From UBA7328 sp002471345 (GTDB lineage Bacteria > Bacteroidota > Bacteroidia > Chitinophagales > Saprospiraceae): DNA of 64,000 nucleotides. Below the pieces are notes generated by a model. That model had not been told where the DNA came from, ran no database searches, and was given only the letters and a program-made list of their open reading frames with translations. Shown one piece after another: positions 55,401 through 63,802 of the stretch (position 1 is its first letter; every line of letters begins with the position of its first letter). A program made the position numbers and the translations under genes. Where the stretch lies: assembly GCA_964011275.1 (NCBI GenBank), contig CAXGOB010000004.1, positions 1-64,000 on the forward strand, written 5' to 3'.

Positions 55401-56915
55401 GAGGATTTGGCACAATTGATTTTTGATCTTAAAAATGCCAACCGAAAAGCAAGAATAAGTGTAAAACTGGTATCCAAAGCAGGAGTAGGAATTATTGCTT
55501 CAGGTGTTGCTAAAGGCCATGCAGACCATATCCTCATTGCTGGTGCAGATGGTGGCACAGGTGCTTCTCCATTAAGTTCGATAAGGCATGCAGGTTTGCC
55601 TTGGGAACTGGGCTTAGCCGAGACACATCAGACACTTGTTCAAAATAAAATTAGAGATAGAGTAACTATTCAGACAGATGGTCAGATTAGAACAGGAAGG
55701 GATATGGCTATTGCCACCTTGCTTGGAGCTGAAGAATGGGGCATTGCCACTGCAGCACTTGTAGTAGAAGGGTGTATCCTCATGAGGAAGTGCCACCTTA
55801 ATACTTGCCCTGTAGGAATTGCTACTCAAGATGAAGATTTGAGAAAGAAATTTACAGGTGAGGTGGATCATGTCGTTAACTTTTTCAAATTTTTAGCTGA
55901 AGACATGAGAGAGATCATGGCTGAGTTGGGATTTAGAACCATCAATGAAATGGTAGGGAAGACGCAAAAGTTAAAAATCAAAGAAGATGTAAATCATTGG
56001 AAACTCAAGAATTTAGACTTGTCACCACTATTGTATAGATCAGAATTTGCGGGAAAAGTCGGTGAATATAAATCCGTGGAACAAGATCATGAAATTGATG
56101 ATGTTTTGGATACACGACTCATTGCTTACGCAGATCTTGCAATAGAAGATAAAATTGCCATTCAAAGCACATTTGATATTAAAAATACAGATAGAGCGGT
56201 AGGCGCTATGCTCTCTAATGAGATTGCCAAAAAGTACGGGAGCAATGGTCTAGAAGATGATTCCATTAGCTTTCGATTTAGAGGGTATGCAGGTCAAAGT
56301 TTTGGGGCATTTGCAGCTAAAGGAATCACTTTCACTGTTGAAGGTGACACTAACGATTATTTTGGAAAAGGTCTAAGTGGTGCTAAACTGATCGTAGTTA
56401 CAGATAGAGAGGCAAAATTTGAGCCATCAGAAAATATTATCATTGGAAATGTAGCCCTTTATGGTGCTACCTCAGGTGAAGCATACATCAAAGGTATGGC
56501 TGGAGAACGATTCTGTGTTAGGAACAGTGGAGCTACTGCAGTAGTGGAAGGAATAGGAGCACATGGGTGTGAATACATGACTGGTGGATTAGCAATTATT
56601 CTAGGCCAAATAGGAAGAAATTTCGGTGCGGGTATGAGCGGTGGTATAGCTTACATTCACAATCCAAATGATGATCAAGACCAATATTGTAACACTGAAA
56701 TGATACATCTTGAAAATCTGAATCATGAAGACCTCGAGACTTTGCGTGAGTATATAAGAAATCATTTCAAATATACTGGAAGTCAAAAAGCTTTAGAAAT
56801 ACTTCAAAATTGGGAAGAGAAGAAAAATCAATTCCTTAAGATTATGCCGAAAGAATATAAGGCCGTATTAGAAATGAGAATGAAAATAGGGAAACAAGAA
56901 AATGTGATTGCTTAA
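52404..56915 (+). CDS. gltB: Glutamate synthase (NADPH) large subunit
   Basis: This 1503-residue enzyme makes glutamate from glutamine and 2-oxoglutarate. The N-terminal amidotransferase has nucleophile Cys in KDSCGTGLIANLDSKASHEL, near residue 20, so a short propeptide may be cleaved. Middle and FMN domains show VHSRFSTNTVPKWKLAQPFR, KPGEGGQLPGHKVNDWIAKV and GHADHILIAGADGGTGASPL. The 3Fe-4S motif is CHLNTCPVGIATQ. The C-terminal GXGXG beta helix is GFGAFAAK-like with GGLAIILGQIGRNFGAGMSG. It ends 31 bases before gltD, on the same transcript. Confidence 0.97.
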   Translation: MKDAKQHTGLYVPQLEKDSCGTGLIANLDSKASHELVSNALTILENMEHRGACGCDPESGDGAGILTHIPHSFFKKQDLGFVLPEAGKYGVGMCFFPTDGDLISALMEYVEGCAAREDLEYLGYREVPVDNSVLGESSAATQPEIRQLFFKSNQALSRKEFDKKLLVLRKSVHHKAHKGLPDLIDDFYFPSISSRTMVLKGQLTSWQVRLFYKDLQNPDYESAIAMVHSRFSTNTVPKWKLAQPFRMISHNGEINTIKGNANWWRAKEKFLKTDAFSDKELERVTPLFYKRSSDSSIFDTVFEFLFFSGRSIPHSLMMMIPEAWQNSGHIEDYKKAFYEYHEAHIEPWDGPASICFTDGTMIGATLDRNGLRPSRYMLTEDNELIMASETGVLPVDPAKVIYKSRLEPGKILIADLDEGKIIGDEKLKEIICNKFPYQKWVDKSKVHINDVDSEDREHEFDEFSLIQHKLAHGFTSEDEELIITAMSENAKEPIGSMGADIPPAVLSRFAQHIANYFKQQFAQVTNPPIDPLREAEFMTLKCALGGAEDICNIKENTAKFIRLDSPILNTATFQKVNGIKHDYFNSEEIDCTFKSDYKNRDLFKTITLIKNKISALADQGVNLFILSNRKISPSRVPIPSLLIAGAVHQHLINEGLRHKASIIVDGGDILETHHCATCISYGADAVYPRLALRTIDELCEYGKLKEFSSDEYQSKYIKAINKGLLKVMSKLGVSTIQSYKGAQTFEALGISTEVVDVCFTGTISRIQGMKFDDLAKEALVKHKLAFEDQETNELIDLGIYQWKRRGEYHLFNPQSVHLLQHSTKTDDYNVYKKYTEVINNQERIAVTLRSLLDFTDHSPIPLSEVESAENIMKRFATGAMSFGSISHEAHSTLAKAMNRIGGKSNSGEGGEDEIRYKKLENGDWERSAIKQVASGRFGVTINYLTNCTEIQIKMAQGAKPGEGGQLPGHKVNDWIAKVRHSTPGVGLISPPPHHDIYSIEDLAQLIFDLKNANRKARISVKLVSKAGVGIIASGVAKGHADHILIAGADGGTGASPLSSIRHAGLPWELGLAETHQTLVQNKIRDRVTIQTDGQIRTGRDMAIATLLGAEEWGIATAALVVEGCILMRKCHLNTCPVGIATQDEDLRKKFTGEVDHVVNFFKFLAEDMREIMAELGFRTINEMVGKTQKLKIKEDVNHWKLKNLDLSPLLYRSEFAGKVGEYKSVEQDHEIDDVLDTRLIAYADLAIEDKIAIQSTFDIKNTDRAVGAMLSNEIAKKYGSNGLEDDSISFRFRGYAGQSFGAFAAKGITFTVEGDTNDYFGKGLSGAKLIVVTDREAKFEPSENIIIGNVALYGATSGEAYIKGMAGERFCVRNSGATAVVEGIGAHGCEYMTGGLAIILGQIGRNFGAGMSGGIAYIHNPNDDQDQYCNTEMIHLENLNHEDLETLREYIRNHFKYTGSQKALEILQNWEEKKNQFLKIMPKEYKAVLEMRMKIGKQENVIA

Positions 56916-56946
56916 CCTAATTGGCAACAACATTAAAAAAGGAAAT

Positions 56947-58446
56947 ATGGGAGATTTAAAAGGATTCATAAAGCACGACAGAGAACTTCCTTCTAAAAGA
57001 GTAGTTAATGAAAGGGTAAATGATTATAAAGAAATTTACATAGAATATCCTGAGGAAAAGACGAATAAACAAGCTGCAAGATGCATGGATTGTGGAATTC
57101 CTTTTTGTCATAGTGGTTGTCCATTGGGAAATATCATTCCCGATTTTAATGATGCCGTCTATAATGAAGATTGGGAGAAAGCATTCCAAATACTAAGTGA
57201 GACTAATAATTTTCCGGAATTCACAGGAAGAATATGTCCTGCACCATGCGAATCTGCATGTGTTTTAGGCATCAATAATGATCCTGTTGCTATTGAGCAT
57301 ATTGAAAAGTCTATTGCAGAAAAAGCTTATAATCTAGGACTAGTAAAACCGGATCATGTAGAAAAAAGTACAGGAAAGAAAGTCGCTATTGTTGGGTCTG
57401 GACCGGCAGGATTAGCCGCTGCGGATCAATTGAACAAAGCCGGTCATGATGTTACCGTTTTTGAAAGAAATGACAGAATCGGAGGGTTGTTGCGTTATGG
57501 AATTCCAGATTTTAAATTAGAAAAATGGGTAGTTGAAAGGCGAGTAGGCATAATGGAGCAGTCAGGCATTCAATTTCGTACTGGTGTAAATGTGGGCGTA
57601 GATATCAGTGCGGGTACTCTTAAAGCTCAATTTGATGCAATAGTCCTTTCTGGAGGAAGTACCATACCTAGAGATTTACCAATACCAGGTAGAGAACTTA
57701 AGGGAGTTCATTTTGCTATGGAATTTTTAGAACAAAAAAACAGGCAAGTAGAAGGTCAAAATCTGGAAGAATGGAACACTTTCTCTAAAATAGATCTTTC
57801 AAAAGGTCCAATCACAGCCAAAAAGAAAAATGTCCTGGTCATAGGTGGCGGTGATACAGGATCCGATTGTGTAGGTACATCAAACAGAGAAAAAGCCAAA
57901 TCAATTACACAAATTGAGTTGCTCAGCAAACCACCTAACAACCGGGCAGAATCTACACCATGGCCAAATTGGCCTATGAAACTTCGTACATCTACCTCCC
58001 ACGAAGAAGGATGTGAAAGAGAATGGTCCATTCTTACAAAAGAATTTGTAGGAAACGAAAAAGGAGAGTTGACTCATTTGAAACTAGTGGATATAGAGTG
58101 GGTCTTAGAAAAAGAAACAGGTAGGTCAAAACTTAAAGAAATAGAGACATCTGAAAGGCTAATACCTTGTGAATTAGCACTATTAGCTGTAGGGTTCGTA
58201 CATCCTCAAAAAGAAGGTTTACTTGACCAACTAGGTGTAGAGCTTGATAATAGAGGTAATGTTAAAACTAATGACTACGCCACTTCTATTGATAAAGTTT
58301 TTGCTGCAGGAGATATGAACAGAGGACAATCTCTAGTTGTTTGGGCAATATCCGAAGGTAGAGAAGCCGCAATATCTGTGGACAAATATTTATCTGGAGG
58401 TACAACAATTCTCAAAAGTAAAGAGTATTCCAAATTGATCGTATAA
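56947..58446 (+). CDS. gltD: Glutamate synthase (NADPH) small subunit
   Basis: This 499-residue subunit passes electrons from NADPH to the large subunit. The start is the ATG at 56947 (GDLKGFIKHDRELP), preceded by AAAAAAGGAAAT, a reasonable ribosome-binding site; the frame runs back to 56908. Iron-sulfur cysteines occur in CMDCGIPFCHSGCPLGNI and CPAPCESACVLG. FAD and NADPH sites are VAIVGSGPAGLAAADQLNKA and VLVIGGGDTGSDCVGTSNRE. Together with gltB it forms the main nitrogen-assimilation route with glutamine synthetase. Confidence 0.97.
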   Translation: MGDLKGFIKHDRELPSKRVVNERVNDYKEIYIEYPEEKTNKQAARCMDCGIPFCHSGCPLGNIIPDFNDAVYNEDWEKAFQILSETNNFPEFTGRICPAPCESACVLGINNDPVAIEHIEKSIAEKAYNLGLVKPDHVEKSTGKKVAIVGSGPAGLAAADQLNKAGHDVTVFERNDRIGGLLRYGIPDFKLEKWVVERRVGIMEQSGIQFRTGVNVGVDISAGTLKAQFDAIVLSGGSTIPRDLPIPGRELKGVHFAMEFLEQKNRQVEGQNLEEWNTFSKIDLSKGPITAKKKNVLVIGGGDTGSDCVGTSNREKAKSITQIELLSKPPNNRAESTPWPNWPMKLRTSTSHEEGCEREWSILTKEFVGNEKGELTHLKLVDIEWVLEKETGRSKLKEIETSERLIPCELALLAVGFVHPQKEGLLDQLGVELDNRGNVKTNDYATSIDKVFAAGDMNRGQSLVVWAISEGREAAISVDKYLSGGTTILKSKEYSKLIV

Positions 58447-58730
58447 GCATTAATCTTTACTCTCCACTTGTAATTTAAATATGCTATCTTTTATAAAGCT
58501 GAGTAAAATCCTATAAATACTTTAACAATTCTTGTACCCGTATTTTAATCTAACAGGTTGAAAATCAATGCTGTAAAAATATCTCCTCGATATTTATCGG
58601 AAATCCCATTTCTTTTTTTGAGTACATTTCTTAGACTCTTTGCTTATCCTATCAAACAATAAGAAATCACATTCATATATGACAAAACTGTACATAAATA
58701 ATTTTTTTAAACGACTAAATACTAAAAGTT

Positions 58731-59810
58731 ATGACAAAGACAGTTTCATTATGGATATTCATTCTAGCCGCCTTCATTGTATTTACAACTTCATGCAGTA
58801 GCGACGATTCTTTTACTGATGAAATAGGATTTGAAGCACCACCTCTTCAAAATACTAATGGTACTAACAACAATACTCAGGGGACAAGGCCAAATGGGTC
58901 GAATGGAACGAGCACAGGCAACACAAACACTGGTGAAACTACTGAGACCAATACTGACAATAACACCAATTCATCTTCAGATTGTACTAATGATAACGAA
59001 ATTAATACAGACAGGACAGCGTGTAATACTTCCCTGAGTTATAGCAATAGTGTCTCAATAACAGTATCAGGAAACACAAGAACCATTACAGCAAATAACA
59101 TTCCTGATCACAACATCGGAGTTGCTGGTCCAAATACCGTTTCGCCTCAAAACAACACATATAGCATAAATACAAACCCACAAGTAGGAACAAACACGAC
59201 AGCCCTCTTATCGAATTCCGGCCCTGCATATTCCTTCGGTATCTTACTGAATGGTGTAGAAGTAGATCCGGAAGCTGCTAAACCTTGGCCACACACTGGT
59301 TCAATGGCATCAGCTAATTGGACATGGAACCTAGAGGCAATGCATGTAAGGATCGGCTTAGATTGTAATAATGCTCATGTCCAACCTAATGGACAATATC
59401 ATTATCATGGCAATCCCACCCTTCTTATTGAAAGCATGAATATCAGCAATAATGATATGACACTTATAGGATATGCAGCAGATGGTTTTCCTATTTATTT
59501 TAAATACGGATACAACAATGCCACTACAAGTAGTGGTGGTGTAAAAACCTTAGAGTCTAGTTATAGATTAAAATCTGGGTCTAGACCTGGAGATGGCGAC
59601 ACGGCGCCTTGTGGAACGTATGATGGTGTCTATTCTAATGACTTTGAATATATAGAAGGGCTAGGAGATCTGGATCAATGCAATGGAAGAGTAGGTGTGA
59701 CTCCGAACTATCCTGAAGGAACATACTATTATGTAATTACTGATGACTTTCCTTATATCCCAAGATGCTTTGTAGGAAGTCCTTCCAATGACTTTAGAAT
59801 AGGAGGATAA
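58731..59810 (+). CDS. YHYH-domain lipoprotein
   Basis: This 359-residue protein has a lipoprotein leader ending FTTSC. A low-complexity linker rich in Asn, Thr and Gly (about residues 36-90) follows. The YHYH domain then carries RIGLDCNNAHVQPNGQYHYH and GNPTLLIE, DGFPIYFKYGYNNA, and the terminal PEGTYYYVITDDFPYIPRCF. The family is named for the Y-H-Y-H motif; activity is unknown, and a metal or organic ligand site is likely. The 283 bases upstream hold no feature I recognise. A terminator follows. Confidence 0.85.
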   Translation: MTKTVSLWIFILAAFIVFTTSCSSDDSFTDEIGFEAPPLQNTNGTNNNTQGTRPNGSNGTSTGNTNTGETTETNTDNNTNSSSDCTNDNEINTDRTACNTSLSYSNSVSITVSGNTRTITANNIPDHNIGVAGPNTVSPQNNTYSINTNPQVGTNTTALLSNSGPAYSFGILLNGVEVDPEAAKPWPHTGSMASANWTWNLEAMHVRIGLDCNNAHVQPNGQYHYHGNPTLLIESMNISNNDMTLIGYAADGFPIYFKYGYNNATTSSGGVKTLESSYRLKSGSRPGDGDTAPCGTYDGVYSNDFEYIEGLGDLDQCNGRVGVTPNYPEGTYYYVITDDFPYIPRCFVGSPSNDFRIGG

Positions 59811-59831
59811 AATAATAATCAACAATGAATC

Positions 59832-59876
59832 TGACCGAGGAAGGACACCTGAGAATAGACCAATCTTCCTCGGTCA
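59832..59876 (+). terminator. Terminator-like hairpin after the YHYH gene
   Basis: Stem TGACCGAGGAAG / CTTCCTCGGTCA, 12 bp perfect, with a 21-base loop, followed by TTTC and further T-rich DNA. Located 22 bases after the stop. Confidence 0.75.
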
Positions 59877-59910
59877 TTTCATAATTTTTCAACTCACAAT
59901 ACTTATTAAA

Positions 59911-60405
59911 ATGAAAAAGCTAATCATCATCTTCATTACAATTATCTTTTCTCAAAATACAAAAGCCCACAACCCGGCTATGGCTACCTATTATCTTTTT
60001 CAACAAGAGGATGGGTGGCAAATGCGAACTGAATTTGCATGGTCACTTAGGAATGCTCTGGTCAAAACCTTTCCATATTTAGATGAGCAAAAATCACAGA
60101 TCTCTGATTCTGATTATACAGATTGCGTTTTGGACTACTTAGAAATAAACTTAGAAATCACCTTGGACGGAAAAGAGTTTGATTATAATACAATCACACA
60201 AATTCCAGGAACTCATGGGCATAGTTTCGCATTCCTTTTAGAAATAAGTGGTCCATTAGAAGGTGTTCATCTTAAGATTCAAAATGATTGTCTGACGGAA
60301 CTATATAGAAAACAGAAAAACCATGTAACCATCAAAACTAAAAGAAGTTCTTTTGATCGGTTATTCACAAACAAAATTCGACAATATAGCTTTGAGATAA
60401 GTTAG
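59911..60405 (+). CDS. Small secreted protein, unknown function
   Basis: This 164-residue protein has a signal peptide (KLIIIFITIIFSQNTKA), with the mature part starting HNPAMATYYLFQQEDGWQMR. The body has two regions, LRNALVKTFPYLDEQ and YTDCVLDYLEINLEITLDGK, and a later THGHSFAFLLEISGPLEG strand. Two Cys (residues 76 and about 130) could form a disulphide. It resembles secreted partners sometimes found next to YHYH proteins, but I cannot name a family. It follows the YHYH gene by 100 bases, behind a hairpin; a strong terminator follows it. Confidence 0.6.
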   Translation: MKKLIIIFITIIFSQNTKAHNPAMATYYLFQQEDGWQMRTEFAWSLRNALVKTFPYLDEQKSQISDSDYTDCVLDYLEINLEITLDGKEFDYNTITQIPGTHGHSFAFLLEISGPLEGVHLKIQNDCLTELYRKQKNHVTIKTKRSSFDRLFTNKIRQYSFEIS

Positions 60406-60449
60406 AGTATTCCCACAAATACCTCAATCTCCAATTCTATGCACTTTCG

Positions 60450-60477
60450 AAAGTCTCTCCTTGCGAGAGACTTTTTT
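60450..60477 (+). terminator. Rho-independent terminator
   Basis: Stem AAAGTCTCTC / GAGAGACTTT with a five-base loop (CTTGC) and a run of six T, about 45 bases downstream of the small secreted protein gene. The 3' end of the convergent MoeB-like gene touches it (stop at 60476). Confidence 0.9.
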
Positions 60478-61558
60478 ATTTCAGATACGATTTAAGTCCT
60501 CCCTCAAGGCTCAGCAAATTATCAAAGTCATGTTCTTTTTTTAGAAAAGTTAGAACACTCATACTTCGTTTACCTGTTTGACACACTAATACAACTGGAA
60601 TGTCATCTTCAATTTGATGCGTTTCTGTTTTGATTTTGGACACAGGAATATTTTGACCTTCGATATTTATAGAAGCATATTCTTCTTTTTCTCTTACGTC
60701 TATCAGTTGAAAAACTTTATCTTCTTCAATCCATTTTTTCAATTCAGCAGTATTGATTATGTCTCCTAACTCATAAGACCCTTCATTTAAACCACAGAAG
60801 ACTTCATAATTGATTAGCTCAGTGATTGTAGGAGATTCTCCACTAAGTGGATTGTCTTTTCTCTTCTTGAATTTGATAATTTGACTTTGACAACTTTTGG
60901 CATCATACACTAGAAGCTTGTTACTCAATACTTCTCCAAGACCAGAAAGTATTTTGATGCATTCATTAGCCATCATACTTCCTATGATACCTGGCAAAAC
61001 GCCAATAACGCCCCCTTCTTCACAATTGGGCACTTCTCCAGGAAGTGGAGGATTAGGAAAAAGGTCTCTATAGTTAGCACTTCCTTTATAATTAAAAACG
61101 CTTACTTGGCCTTCCCACCTGTAAATCGCTCCATAGACCAAAGGCTTGCCTTCCAAATAACAGGCATCATTAGCTAAATATCGAGTAGGAAAGTTATCAG
61201 TACAATCTATGATTAGGTCATATGATTTTATAATCTCTAGCGCATTCTCAGTTTTCAGGTCGGTTTGAATTCCTTCAATCTTTATATCAGCATTTAAAGC
61301 TTGCATCTTTTTATGCGCTAAAGACGCCTTACTTTGACCTATTTCGGCTTCTGTATAAATAACTTGCCTATGCAAATTTGTCTTAGATACCACATCATTA
61401 TCGATAATACAAATATGACCAATACCAGCTGCCGTGAGATACTGCATCACTGGCACTCCTAGTCCTCCTGCACCAATGATTAATACCTTTGCATCAGAAA
61501 GGTTTCTCTGCCCCTCTACACCAAAATCTGGTAATATGACCTGTCTGTGATATCTCAT
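60476..61558 (-). CDS. moeB: MoeB/ThiF-type adenylyltransferase fused to a rhodanese domain
   Basis: This 360-residue E1-like enzyme activates the C-terminus of a sulfur-carrier protein by adenylation. N-terminal part: VLIIGAGGLGVPVMQYLTAA, TNLHRQVIYTEAEIGQSKA, IDCTDNFPTRYLANDACYLE. PNCEEGGVIGVLPGIIGSMM supplies the conserved Cys. The tail is a rhodanese domain (FQLIDVREKEEYASINIEGQ) with active Cys in VLVCQTGKRSMSV. The two CxxC zinc-binding pairs of E. coli MoeB are not obvious. Molybdopterin and thiamine roles are possible. It lies five bases downstream of the cyclase gene. Confidence 0.88.
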   Translation of the reverse strand: MRYHRQVILPDFGVEGQRNLSDAKVLIIGAGGLGVPVMQYLTAAGIGHICIIDNDVVSKTNLHRQVIYTEAEIGQSKASLAHKKMQALNADIKIEGIQTDLKTENALEIIKSYDLIIDCTDNFPTRYLANDACYLEGKPLVYGAIYRWEGQVSVFNYKGSANYRDLFPNPPLPGEVPNCEEGGVIGVLPGIIGSMMANECIKILSGLGEVLSNKLLVYDAKSCQSQIIKFKKRKDNPLSGESPTITELINYEVFCGLNEGSYELGDIINTAELKKWIEEDKVFQLIDVREKEEYASINIEGQNIPVSKIKTETHQIEDDIPVVLVCQTGKRSMSVLTFLKKEHDFDNLLSLEGGLKSYLK

Positions 61559-61563
61559 TCAAG

Positions 61564-62652
61564 CTATTTACTCAATTGGTAAATCATTATTTCTTCTGAT
61601 TTTCCTTTCAATTCTAGTTTCCCTATTGCTTTTGTAACAATTTGATTCGATTTATCACTTTGCTCCATTATCCAATGAGATACTAATAGGTCTGCATCAT
61701 ATGTATTGCACAATGCCTGAATTCTTGCTGCTGTGTTAAGCACATCTCCAGAAAAAACTATTTCTTTTTTGACAGTGCCTATTTGTCCAGTACTGACCTT
61801 ACCACCATGTATACCTGCTTTAAAGTCAGGTATTATTCCGTATTTCTTTTGATAAAAATTCTCTCTAGTCCTAAAAAGTGATTTTGCATCAAAGAATGCT
61901 GCAATTGCAATGTCACAATTATTTACACTATCTGTTTTCCATGTTGCAACAATTTCATCCCCAACAAATTGATATATCTCTCCATCATAAGCTACAATTG
62001 GCTCTGTCAAGTCAGCAAAATAATCATTGAGAAAACTAAAGTATTCTTCATGTCCTAATCGTTCGGCTATGCTTGTAGACGACTTCATATCAAGAAACAT
62101 AAAAATTCGAGATTCTACTCTTGGTTTGTGGTATTTACCTGATAAAAAATTAACAAGGACATTAGGCCCCAAATAATTAGTAATTTCAGATATAAATACA
62201 GCTCCCATTGTTCCAATGCCTGCAAAAATGATTACACTCCAGAATGCCAGATTATTCACGAAAACACCCAATTTTTCCATAACCTCTGTGTCAAGTATTG
62301 AAAGGTTTAATTGATATGCATTGCTAAAAATTGTCATTGTGATTAAAAAGAGAATAAGTATTCCTAGATAGATAAGGGATTTGATAATAAGCTTTACTAA
62401 AAATGGTTTATGTCTAAAAAGTGTATTTATTACCAATACTTCAAGAACTCCAAACAAGCTACCCATTAATATTGCTCCTGGAACAATAGATATAAGTGCT
62501 CCTTTGAAATCATATGGATTGCCAGTAGCAGGATAAGTTTCAGAGTCTCCAAGTATACCTCTTTCTATAATGACATATACCAACCCTAAAGTGAGCCAAA
62601 GGATGATGAAAATGGCTATCCGTCTAAGTGCTATTTTGATTTTAGGTGACAA
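61564..62652 (-). CDS. Membrane class III adenylate/guanylate cyclase
   Basis: This 362-residue protein starts with TTG (SPKIKIALRRIAIFI); a stop lies just upstream. It has about four transmembrane helices in the first 165 residues, then a class III cyclase domain. Metal-binding aspartates are in FMFLDMKSSTSIAERLG and YQFVGDEIVATW. FKAGIHGGKVSTGQIG follows, and the transition-state Asn is in GDVLNTAARIQ. It should make cAMP or cGMP in response to an unknown membrane cue. The gene shares its start region with the divergent desaturase gene and lies five bases before the MoeB-like gene, so it is probably its operon partner. Confidence 0.85.
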   Translation of the reverse strand: MSPKIKIALRRIAIFIILWLTLGLVYVIIERGILGDSETYPATGNPYDFKGALISIVPGAILMGSLFGVLEVLVINTLFRHKPFLVKLIIKSLIYLGILILFLITMTIFSNAYQLNLSILDTEVMEKLGVFVNNLAFWSVIIFAGIGTMGAVFISEITNYLGPNVLVNFLSGKYHKPRVESRIFMFLDMKSSTSIAERLGHEEYFSFLNDYFADLTEPIVAYDGEIYQFVGDEIVATWKTDSVNNCDIAIAAFFDAKSLFRTRENFYQKKYGIIPDFKAGIHGGKVSTGQIGTVKKEIVFSGDVLNTAARIQALCNTYDADLLVSHWIMEQSDKSNQIVTKAIGKLELKGKSEEIMIYQLSK

Positions 62653-63578
62653 TATTGAAAAGGTACGTTATTAAATGTGATTCGTCTTTTATTCTTCATT
62701 ATCGGAAAAAATTCAATATTAAAGAAAATAAAAAATATGCCTACGATTCTTTGACCATTGCAGGGTTTATGCTTTTTCTAGGCATTTTGGAAGCTTTTGG
62801 AGGCTTATATCATCACTCCAAGCGCACAAAAGATGACTGGTGGATAGAGTTATTAAGTTTTGTCCACTCATCTACTGTTTCTAAACCGCTCATAGTTGTC
62901 GTTTCGGCTTTTATTCTTGGGGTTTTTCTAACTGAATATGAAGGCGTATTTACAGAAACTCCAATGTGGATTAGTCTTCCTTTTGTACTTCTTATTTATG
63001 ACCTTTTTCAATACTTGTATCACAGAAAGGCTCATGAGAGGAAATGGTTATGGAATCTTCATCGCCCACATCACTTGGGACACGAAATGGGAGTTTTAGT
63101 CACTTTCAGGGAAAATATATTCTATGTGATGCTTATTCCTAATATTTGGTTTTTAGGAATCATGACTTATCTCGGGATGGGCGTTGCAATAATCATTGCT
63201 TTGGTCGCAAAGTATATAGTAGTAGTAGGTGCTCACAGTGAAGTCAGATGGGATCAGTGGCTTTACAAATATAATTTTCTTAATCCTTTAGCCTGGATTA
63301 TAGAACGCACGATTTCTACACCTGCAACTCATTTTGCACATCATGGGAAGACCTCAAAAGATGGTATCAGTAATCCCACAGGAAATTTTAGCAATATGTT
63401 TTTCTTTTGGGATATTATATTTGGTACAGCATTGATTACAAGAAAATACCCAGTAGAATTTGGAATTGAAAATGACCCTAAAGATCATTGGGTAGCTCAT
63501 TTGTATTGGCCAATTATAAAATCTGATAAAGACGGTAGTGAGATTGTCAATGGTTATGAAAGGAAAAAACTACATTAA
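62646..63578 (+). CDS. Sterol desaturase / fatty acid hydroxylase family membrane enzyme
   Basis: This 310-residue integral membrane di-iron enzyme has the full histidine set: HRKAH (HxxxH), HRPHH (HxxHH) and HFAHH (HxxHH), within LYHRKAHERKWLWNLHRPHH and PATHFAHHGKTSK. Substrates in this family include fatty acids, sterols, carotenoids and ornithine lipids. Start unclear: GTG 62646 or TTG 62655 (KRYVIKCDS), both at the cyclase start; an ATG only occurs 42 codons in. The dead CDGSH gene follows directly. Confidence 0.85.
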   Translation: MTILKRYVIKCDSSFILHYRKKFNIKENKKYAYDSLTIAGFMLFLGILEAFGGLYHHSKRTKDDWWIELLSFVHSSTVSKPLIVVVSAFILGVFLTEYEGVFTETPMWISLPFVLLIYDLFQYLYHRKAHERKWLWNLHRPHHLGHEMGVLVTFRENIFYVMLIPNIWFLGIMTYLGMGVAIIIALVAKYIVVVGAHSEVRWDQWLYKYNFLNPLAWIIERTISTPATHFAHHGKTSKDGISNPTGNFSNMFFFWDIIFGTALITRKYPVEFGIENDPKDHWVAHLYWPIIKSDKDGSEIVNGYERKKLH

Positions 63579-63800
63579 AATCACCTTTAAGAGAAGAGGT
63601 AAATTCTAATATAGATTATTAGCACTGTACCTGTGGATATGGCAGTGATCAGCCATTTTGTATTGGATCTCATAATGGAACTAATAACAAGCCACTCAAA
63701 GTGTCTTTTGATACTGACAAAAAGTATCCTGGTGTGCCTACAAAATGACAAAAACACCTCCATTCTGAGATGGCTCACACAAAAAATTATGATATATGTG
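63578..63800 (+). pseudogene. Degenerate dual CDGSH iron-sulfur domain gene
   Basis: Directly after the desaturase stop, one frame reads SPLREEVNSNIDY, a stop (TAG 63620), then HCTCGYGSDQPFCIGSHNGT. KPLKVSFDTDKKYPG follows. The next frame continues from 63733 as CAYKMTKTPPF, stop (TGA 63766), then DGSHTK. This is a two-domain CDGSH protein: CxC-x-PFCDGSH, then CxC...PPFCDGSH. Damage: two nonsense codons, one frameshift, C-to-Y and Asp-to-Ile changes, and no start. Confidence 0.8.
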
Positions 63801-63802
63801 AA

